Source: Telluribacter sp035998675
GTDB taxonomy: Bacteria; Bacteroidota; Bacteroidia; Cytophagales; Spirosomataceae
DNA: 64,000 nt
Reading direction: 5' to 3'
NCBI RefSeq assembly: GCF_035998675.1
Contig: NZ_DASYHI010000006.1
Span: 25,230 to 89,229, forward strand
Under the pieces are notes generated by a model that did no database searches, was not told the origin of the DNA, and saw nothing but the letters and a program-made list of their open reading frames with translations. A program made the position numbers and the translations under genes. This document shows positions 58,780-64,000 of the stretch, in pieces (positions within the stretch are counted from its first letter, which is position 1; the number at the start of each line of letters is the position of its first letter).

Positions 58780-60090
58780 TTACTCAACCTTTCTCTTTCT
58801 TAAACCTCTTATCTGCAAAAGGCTCTTCCCGGCGCTCCGCCCAAACAGGCTATGCTTGGGACTCCCCACCACCTGGGAAGAGTAGATTCCCGTATGCCCG
58901 GAAAACAGGTAGGCGGTCACGCAGGCGATGCCTATAAAAACGCCGCTTTCGATACCGAATAGCTCGATACCCATGAGAGTACAGGCAATGGGCGTGTTGG
59001 TAGCTCCCGCAAAGACAGCCACGAAACCCATGCCGGCCAGCAGCGCCACCGGAAGCGGCATAAACAGAGCCAACGCATTACCCAGCGTAGCTCCGATAAA
59101 GAACAACGGTGTTACTTCTCCCCCTTTAAATCCTGCGCCCAGAGTAAAGGTGGTCAGCAAAATCTTTATCAGAAAATCGTACGGAGGTAAAGGTTCGTTG
59201 AAAGCCGCCACGATGGTAGGAATACCCAGACCGATGTACTTGGTAGTACCCATCAGGTAAATTACCACTGCCAGAACTGCACCGCCTGCCACCGGTCGGA
59301 GGGGAGGGTACTTGATGCTGGCTTTGAATCCATCCCCAAAAAAATGAACAATGATAGAGAAAATCAGGGCCGTCAGGCCAAACAGGATGCCCGCTCCAAC
59401 CGCCCAAAGCAGGTACACCGGCTCCATACCGGGTATATCGGCAATAAAGTAGCGGGTATGCTCCATCTGCCACCAAAGACAGGTATAATCAGCAATGACG
59501 GCAGTCAACAAGCTGGGAAAAAGGGCTTCGTACCGCAGGAATCCGATGGCAAGTACCTCCAGCGCAAACACCGTTCCGGCCAGCGGCGTACCAAACACCG
59601 AAGCAAAACCCGCACTGATTCCTATGACCAAAAGTACCTTCCGGTCGCGGTTTTTTAGACGAAACCATCTCGTAAACTGGTCGGCGATGGCACCGCCCAT
59701 CTGCACAGCAGTACCCTCCCGACCCGCCGAGCCACCAAACAGGTGCGTAACCAAAGTACCAAAAAGAACCAGCGGAGCCATTTTAAGCGGAATAATCTGG
59801 CGGGGGCTGTGAAACTCTTCCAGCAGTTGATTATTCCCTTTGACCACATCCTGACCCAGGTAGTGATAGCTAAGGCCAATAATAAGGCCACCCAGCGGTA
59901 GTAGCCAGATAATCCACCCATTGGCTTCCCGATAGTTGGTGACCCAGTCGAGCGACAGAAGGAAAAATGCCGAAGCCGAACCGGCCAGTACCCCAACCAG
60001 GGCCGAAATGAAGAGCCACTTGACAACAAATAATAAATAGGACGTTTGCTCAAAGGAGCGAAGAAGGAATTTTACTTTGGTTGAAATCAT
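58780..60090 (-). CDS. CLC-F type fluoride/proton antiporter
   Basis: CLC-fold membrane protein of 436 residues. The loop that is GSGIP in chloride CLCs reads GNNQ here (residues 85-88), and the GKEGP motif reads GREGT (123-127), as in the divergent branch containing fluoride exporters. C-terminal GFKGGEVTPLFFIGATLG supplies the other conserved pore segment. No CBS domains. The fluoride riboswitch upstream strongly supports fluoride export. Start ATG 60090 (MISTKVKF); a start at 60144 would be close to the riboswitch and lacks a conserved N terminus. Confidence 0.86.
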   Translation of the reverse strand: MISTKVKFLLRSFEQTSYLLFVVKWLFISALVGVLAGSASAFFLLSLDWVTNYREANGWIIWLLPLGGLIIGLSYHYLGQDVVKGNNQLLEEFHSPRQIIPLKMAPLVLFGTLVTHLFGGSAGREGTAVQMGGAIADQFTRWFRLKNRDRKVLLVIGISAGFASVFGTPLAGTVFALEVLAIGFLRYEALFPSLLTAVIADYTCLWWQMEHTRYFIADIPGMEPVYLLWAVGAGILFGLTALIFSIIVHFFGDGFKASIKYPPLRPVAGGAVLAVVIYLMGTTKYIGLGIPTIVAAFNEPLPPYDFLIKILLTTFTLGAGFKGGEVTPLFFIGATLGNALALFMPLPVALLAGMGFVAVFAGATNTPIACTLMGIELFGIESGVFIGIACVTAYLFSGHTGIYSSQVVGSPKHSLFGRSAGKSLLQIRGLRKRKVE

Positions 60091-60147
60091 GGTAAGGTGC
60101 CCGGTAGTATAGGTATACAGATAGTCTACGAAGACGGTAGTCATTCA

Positions 60148-60206
60148 GTAGGCGCCATCATTCCCAGACATTAATCCGGGACGTTTCCAGGCAGACACCA
60201 TTGCCT
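60148..60206 (-). promoter_or_regulatory. Fluoride riboswitch (crcB motif)
   Basis: On the minus strand: GGCAAUGGUGUCUGCC forms stem GGCA/UGCC (60205-60190). It is followed by UGGAAACG, then hairpin UCCCGGA/UCUGGGA (7 bp with one wobble, loop UUAAUG), then AAUGAUGGCGCCUAC. The loop GGUGUC can pair with GGCGCC (with two G-U pairs) to give the crcB pseudoknot. Order, spacing and conserved AAUG..CCUAC match the known fluoride aptamer. It lies about 60 nt upstream of the CLC-F start, so it should switch on expression with fluoride. Confidence 0.88.
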
Positions 60207-60376
60207 TGGTGGTAAAAATAAAAACTGGCTCTAAATAAATGCATATTTGGCCTAATAAATCTGAGGGAGAGGCCGCTTTACTACTTTGAAGCACCAAAAA
60301 CCTGATTCACCAGCAAGACCTCAGATAATATTTAAAATATTCGTAATTTTAAATTAAAACGGTAAGCCCGCTCCTC

Positions 60377-61195
60377 ATGAACTTTCTCAACCAACTCCGC
60401 CAACGCAACACCTTATTGTACTACGCCGGGCTTGTTCATCTGGTGGCAGCCGGCTTTTCCCTTTTTCTTATTCTCTTCAGCAATCAGCAGCTTCTGGGCA
60501 TCAACGTTTGGATAAAGCCTTTTAAGTTCATGATTTCGGTGGGCATTTACTTGTTTACCCTTGCCTGGCTCACCGGTGATATACCCAACAAACGCTACGT
60601 CCGGCTTTTCTCGTGGCAGATAATTATTTGTTTTGTAGTTGAAATGGGAGCTGTCATCGGGCAGGCGGCCCGGGGATTGAAATCACACTACAATACAGAT
60701 TCAGCAGAAGGAGCTATTATTTATGCCCTGATGGGAATCTTTATTTTATATAATACCATTCTGGTCATAACTCTGACTTACCGTTACTTTCGGGGCCGCT
60801 TTCCTCAACTTTCCCGCCCCTACCTATGGGGGGTACGGTTAGGACTGCTGCTTTTCCTACTGGGTAGCGTGGAAGGCATGTACATGTCCAGCCAGACGGG
60901 TCACACCGTTGGCGCGGCCGACGGCGGTCCCGGCCTGCCCCTGCTCAACTGGAGTACCCAGTACGGCGACCTGCGGGTAGCGCACTTCATCGGTCTGCAC
61001 GGCCTGCAGGTACTTATGCTGTTGGGAGCCTGGCTCGGTAGCCGGTCCGGGACTCGCCAGTCCGGGACTCGCCAGTCCGGTACCCGCCGGGGTACCTACT
61101 GGGTAGCAGGTACCTTTGCGCTCATGCTGGCCTTTACCATCCTGACCTACTGGCAGGCCATCCGGCAGCTACCGCTGATTTCATTTTGGCAGTAA
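60377..61195 (+). CDS. Polytopic membrane protein of unknown function
   Basis: A 272-residue protein with about seven hydrophobic segments. I see no recognisable family motif. The first segment starts at LVHLVAAGFSLFLIL and a conserved-looking INVWIKPFKFMISVGIY follows. Near residues 223-238 a 15-bp coding repeat gives SGTRQSGTRQSGTRR in a loop between the last two helices. It diverges from the CLC-F gene across about 170 nt; a fluoride link is not suggested by its sequence. Confidence 0.7.
   Translation: MNFLNQLRQRNTLLYYAGLVHLVAAGFSLFLILFSNQQLLGINVWIKPFKFMISVGIYLFTLAWLTGDIPNKRYVRLFSWQIIICFVVEMGAVIGQAARGLKSHYNTDSAEGAIIYALMGIFILYNTILVITLTYRYFRGRFPQLSRPYLWGVRLGLLLFLLGSVEGMYMSSQTGHTVGAADGGPGLPLLNWSTQYGDLRVAHFIGLHGLQVLMLLGAWLGSRSGTRQSGTRQSGTRRGTYWVAGTFALMLAFTILTYWQAIRQLPLISFWQ
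61045..61089 (+). repeat. 15-bp coding tandem repeat
   Basis: Two identical 15-nt units GTCCGGGACTCGCCA (61045-61059, 61060-61074) and a third, diverged one (61075-61089) encode SGTRQ-SGTRQ-SGTRR in a membrane protein loop. Confidence 0.85.
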
Positions 61196-61222
61196 GCTTT
61201 ATGCCATAAGCTGTAAGCATTC
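61192..61222. repeat. Diverged member of the AGC/TA intergenic repeat family
   Basis: TAAGCTTTATGCCATAAGCTGTAAGC-type words just after the stop codon of the membrane protein gene resemble the repeats at 14891, 48145 and 55092. Similarity is in short words only, so membership is tentative. Confidence 0.35.
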
Positions 61223-61293
61223 TGTTAACTATAAATCCTCCATGTCAGTGTAGAAACAGCGCTTTGTAGTCTTTTGTACTAAAATCCTTACCC

Positions 61294-63816
61294 ATGCGCC
61301 TCTTTCTCGTATCCCTGTTCCTCCTCTGCGGCCTGCGTCTCGATGCCCAATCCGTCAGTACTACCAAACCATGGACCCAGTGGTGGTGGATGGGCAGCGC
61401 GGTGACCAAAGAAGACATCACTACGCAGTTGCAGCAGTTGGCGAAGGCCGGTATGGGCGGTGTTACTATTATTCCCATCTACGGCGTTAAGGGCTATGAG
61501 CAGCAATTCATTCCGTATTTAAGCGAGAAGTGGCTGGACGTGATGCAGCATACGGTGCGGGAAGGAAAGCGGCTTGGAATGGGTGTAGATATGGCTACCG
61601 GAACCGGCTGGCCCTTTGGTGGTCCCAACGTCAGTAAAGACCTGGCGGCCCAGCAGTGGAAAGTTGTAAATGGAAAATTTGTGGCCGAACCTACCCGCCA
61701 GCAGGTGAAACGCTCCGCCCCCGGTGGCGAAGGCCTGGTACTGGACCCATACAGTGCCGGAGCCATGCAAAAGTACCTCTCCCGCTTCGACTCAGCTTTT
61801 GCCCAAACTAAAGTTCGCCCCCGCGCCATGTACAACGACTCCTACGAAGTGTACGGTGCCAACTGGTCCGGTGATTTTCTGGCAGAATTTAAAAAGCGCC
61901 GCGGCTACGACCTGCAGCAGCAAATCCCCCAGTTTTTAGATACAACGGGCAGCGTACCAGGTACTTTGGTAAGAGTAGACTACCACCAGACCCTGGCCGA
62001 ACTCCTGCGGGAGCGCTACGCCCGTCCCTGGACTGAGTGGAGCCGCCAGCATGGCTTCGTAACCCGCTACCAGGCCCACGGCTCGCCCGGCAACCTGCTG
62101 GACCTGTACGAGGAAGCCGACATACCCGAAACCGAAGCGTTTGGTACCAGTAAATTCCCCATTCCCGGTGTTCGTATTGACCCCGATTACGAAGTAGACC
62201 GATTTGGTACTCCCCATCCGCTGGCGATGAAGTTTGCCTCGTCGGCGGCGCATTTTTCGGGCAAAAAACTCGTGAGCTCCGAAACGGCTACCTGGCTGGC
62301 CAATCACTTCAAGGTAGCGCTGTCGCAGGTGAAGCCGCAGGTGGATGAGCTTTTTACGGGGGGCATCAACCATATCTTTTTTCACGGCACCAACTACTCC
62401 CCCGCTAGGGAAGCCTACCCCGGCTGGCTGTTCTATGCCTCCACCCACTTTGGTCCTACCTCCCACTTCTTTGAGCACTTGCCCCTGCTCAACGGGTACA
62501 TCGAACGGTGCCAGACACTACTCCAGAACAGTCAGCCAGACAACGACGTACTCGTGTATTTCCCGATTCACGACCTGTGGGCCAAACCGGCCAAATCGTC
62601 GGGAGGAGTTCATCTGCTGGAAGTACACCACGTGGACCGCTGGCTGCTTCAGCTTCCTTTCGGCCAGCTTACCGAGCAACTCTGGCAACAGGGCTACGCC
62701 TTTGATTTTGTGTCGGATGCACAGCTGACGCGTCTGAAGGCTGATAAAAACGGGGTACTTAGCTCGGGTAGTACTACCTATAAAACCTTACTTATTCCGG
62801 AAGGTACCTACCTGCCCGAAGAAACACTGGACCAGTTGAGCCGATTGGCAAAAGCAGGAGCAAAAATCATATTCGCCGGACAGGTACCTGCTTCCCCCAC
62901 CGGTTTTCACCAGCACGAGCAAAGCCAGCAGCGATTTGAGGAAAAGCTGAAAGCACTGCAAGGCACTACTTCTCAGGTATTTTCAGGTACTAACTGGCAA
63001 CAGTCGCTGAATCAATTTGCCAAGCGGGAGACATGGGCGGAGCAGGGCCTGACCTTTATCCGTAAAAAACAGAACGGAAGTACCCTGTACTTCATCGCTA
63101 ATCTGAACGACAGGTTCAAAGAAGGGTGGATAAAGCTGGCCAATCTGAAAGGTAGCATTGAAAAGTACGACCCGCTCACCGACCAAACTACGGTACTCCC
63201 CGGCCGCACTACCGCCGGACAGCCGGAAGTATACCTGCGGCTGCTACCGGGGCAATCCTGCTTTTTGCGGGAAGCCCGGTCGAAGCAATCCGCCCCGGCT
63301 CCCGTTACCAACCAGCAGGTACACGCGTTGACGGGAGAGTGGAAGCTGGATTTTGTAAAGGGGGTACCTTCCCTGCCCGCTTCGGCTACCCTACCTGCCC
63401 TTACCTCCTGGACCACCACATCCGACTCAGCCGGGTACTTCACCGGCACCGCCCGCTATACCCTCAGCTTTGATGTACCCGCTTCGGTTGTTAAAAGTAA
63501 GGGCGTAACCCTGGACCTGGGCGATGTACGGGAAGTAGCCGAAGTTCGCCTCAATGGCAAACCGGTAGGTACCGCCTGGTCGGTACCTTTCCGGCTGGAA
63601 CTACCCGAAGGTATTTTGAAAGAAAAGGGAAATCTGCTCGAAATAGAAGTTACTAACCTCTCCGCCAACTACATGCGGCTGGTGGATAAGGTATCGCCGG
63701 GCTGGAAGAAATTTTACGACATCAACATCGTGGATATTCAGTACAAGCGCTTCGACGCATCCAAATGGGAGCCTATGCCTTCGGGGTTGCTGGGGCCGGT
63801 GCGGTTGTGGTGGTAG
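61294..63816 (+). CDS. Exported GH106-like alpha-L-rhamnosidase
   Basis: An 840-residue glycosidase. Signal peptide (LDAQ, residue 19), then the GH106-type N terminus KPWTQWWWMGSAVTKEDI with GGVTIIPIYGVKGYE, a barrel with DMATGTGWPFGGP, MYNDSYEVYG (candidate acid), TEAFGTSKF and FFHGTNYSP. The C terminus is a jelly-roll domain (LDLGDVREVAEVRLNGKPVG). Hydrolysis of rhamnose-containing glycans is inferred from family. No SusCD genes are adjacent. Next comes the IS end at 63.9 kb. Confidence 0.85.
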   Translation: MRLFLVSLFLLCGLRLDAQSVSTTKPWTQWWWMGSAVTKEDITTQLQQLAKAGMGGVTIIPIYGVKGYEQQFIPYLSEKWLDVMQHTVREGKRLGMGVDMATGTGWPFGGPNVSKDLAAQQWKVVNGKFVAEPTRQQVKRSAPGGEGLVLDPYSAGAMQKYLSRFDSAFAQTKVRPRAMYNDSYEVYGANWSGDFLAEFKKRRGYDLQQQIPQFLDTTGSVPGTLVRVDYHQTLAELLRERYARPWTEWSRQHGFVTRYQAHGSPGNLLDLYEEADIPETEAFGTSKFPIPGVRIDPDYEVDRFGTPHPLAMKFASSAAHFSGKKLVSSETATWLANHFKVALSQVKPQVDELFTGGINHIFFHGTNYSPAREAYPGWLFYASTHFGPTSHFFEHLPLLNGYIERCQTLLQNSQPDNDVLVYFPIHDLWAKPAKSSGGVHLLEVHHVDRWLLQLPFGQLTEQLWQQGYAFDFVSDAQLTRLKADKNGVLSSGSTTYKTLLIPEGTYLPEETLDQLSRLAKAGAKIIFAGQVPASPTGFHQHEQSQQRFEEKLKALQGTTSQVFSGTNWQQSLNQFAKRETWAEQGLTFIRKKQNGSTLYFIANLNDRFKEGWIKLANLKGSIEKYDPLTDQTTVLPGRTTAGQPEVYLRLLPGQSCFLREARSKQSAPAPVTNQQVHALTGEWKLDFVKGVPSLPASATLPALTSWTTTSDSAGYFTGTARYTLSFDVPASVVKSKGVTLDLGDVREVAEVRLNGKPVGTAWSVPFRLELPEGILKEKGNLLEIEVTNLSANYMRLVDKVSPGWKKFYDINIVDIQYKRFDASKWEPMPSGLLGPVRLWW

Positions 63817-63895
63817 TTGGTTAGAATAACTATCAGTCCTGCAAAAAAAATTCACTTAGCTTAGAATATGTTTTGGATTGAATAAAACCAATAAA

Positions 63896-63974
63896 AGGAG
63901 TCAGTCGTTAGCTTGTTGAATCTCACCTCAAACAAGCTAAATGAAAGAGAATTTCTCTGAAATGACTGACTCCT
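63896..63974. mobile_element. Left end of an insertion sequence with nested inverted repeats
   Basis: AGGAGTCAGTC (63896-63906) is inverted at 63964-63974. Inside it TTAGCTTGTT (63908-63917) and AACAAGCTAA (63931-63940) form a 10-bp hairpin directly before the transposase ATG, and AGAGAATTTCTCT (63946-63958) is a 13-nt palindrome over its first codons. The outer element resembles a terminal inverted repeat with a subterminal copy. The element continues beyond the window. Confidence 0.6.
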
Positions 63975-64000
63975 GCTGGCAATTTGTCGAAAAAATAATT
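63941..64000 (+). CDS. Transposase N-terminal fragment (IS5-like), cut by window edge
   Basis: The 20 codons before the edge read MKENFSEMTDSCWQFVEKII, close to the start of IS5-group transposases (typically LTDSQWxxIEPLI). The frame is open to the window end. The start is embedded in hairpins, which may repress translation from external transcripts, as in some other ISs (inference). The transposase domain with the DDE residues lies outside. Confidence 0.6.
   Translation, partial: MKENFSEMTDSCWQFVEKII

Noticed and set aside
1..64000. tRNA, rRNA, CRISPR arrays or prophage genes
   Set aside because: I saw no cloverleaf-like T-loop sequences, regularly spaced repeats, or phage structural or integrase genes.

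Overview
The window looks like chromosomal DNA from a heterotrophic Bacteroidota of the order Cytophagales, most likely Spirosomaceae-like (inference from gene content). The evidence is a carboxypeptidase-regulatory-domain outer-membrane barrel, BatA-domain, DUF1080, GH106, GH20 and PVC-type cytochrome proteins, a GH3 acyl-adenylating enzyme, Bacteroidota-type -7 promoter boxes (TAnnTTTG) and almost no Shine-Dalgarno sequences. I see about 57 protein genes, seven hairpin terminator candidates, one convincing riboswitch, a few short dispersed repeats and the start of an insertion sequence at the right edge. No rRNA, tRNA, CRISPR array or prophage was seen.

Layout. 0-4.6 kb: a tightly overlapping run (trehalase, YciI, lipoprotein, HAD phosphatase, PhzF, GNAT). 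4.6-12.2 kb: DMT exporter, LamG/OmpA envelope protein, Pth, PyrR with a possible attenuator leader, lipoproteins. 12.4-22 kb: argS, exported glutathione peroxidase, menA, a TolC/adaptor pair without its pump, gpsA, leucyl aminopeptidase. 22-34.6 kb: ATP-grasp protein, methyltransferase, DUF1080 and GH20 exported enzymes, BatA protein, YcxB, CPA1 antiporter, GH3, a small HExxH peptidase, DinB. 34.8-43 kb: a large outer-membrane barrel and a three-gene operon (Tat-exported propeller, Tat-exported TIM barrel, PVC-type cytochrome).

43.1-53.7 kb is the most interesting part. A complete bacteriophytochrome unit (phytochrome kinase, single-domain response regulator, biliverdin-forming heme oxygenase, second response regulator) is followed, after LysM and purEK genes, by a leftward Kai-type cluster: response regulator, two-domain KaiC with conserved ATPase and phospho-acceptor positions, two different KaiB proteins and a soluble PAS histidine kinase. 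No kaiA is present. A light sensor with its own chromophore synthesis and a putative KaiBC timer thus lie within 11 kb in a non-photosynthetic lineage. Whether they are functionally connected is inference.

54-64 kb: alkaline-phosphatase-superfamily hydrolase, PhnZ-like HD oxygenase, YncE/phosphoesterase fusion, a CLC-type transporter preceded by a fluoride riboswitch (hence CLC-F), a polytopic membrane protein, a GH106-like glycosidase and the 5' end of an IS. Across the whole window the tetranucleotide GTAC, usually inside GGTACC, AGTACC or AGTACT, is strikingly frequent in coding and non-coding DNA.
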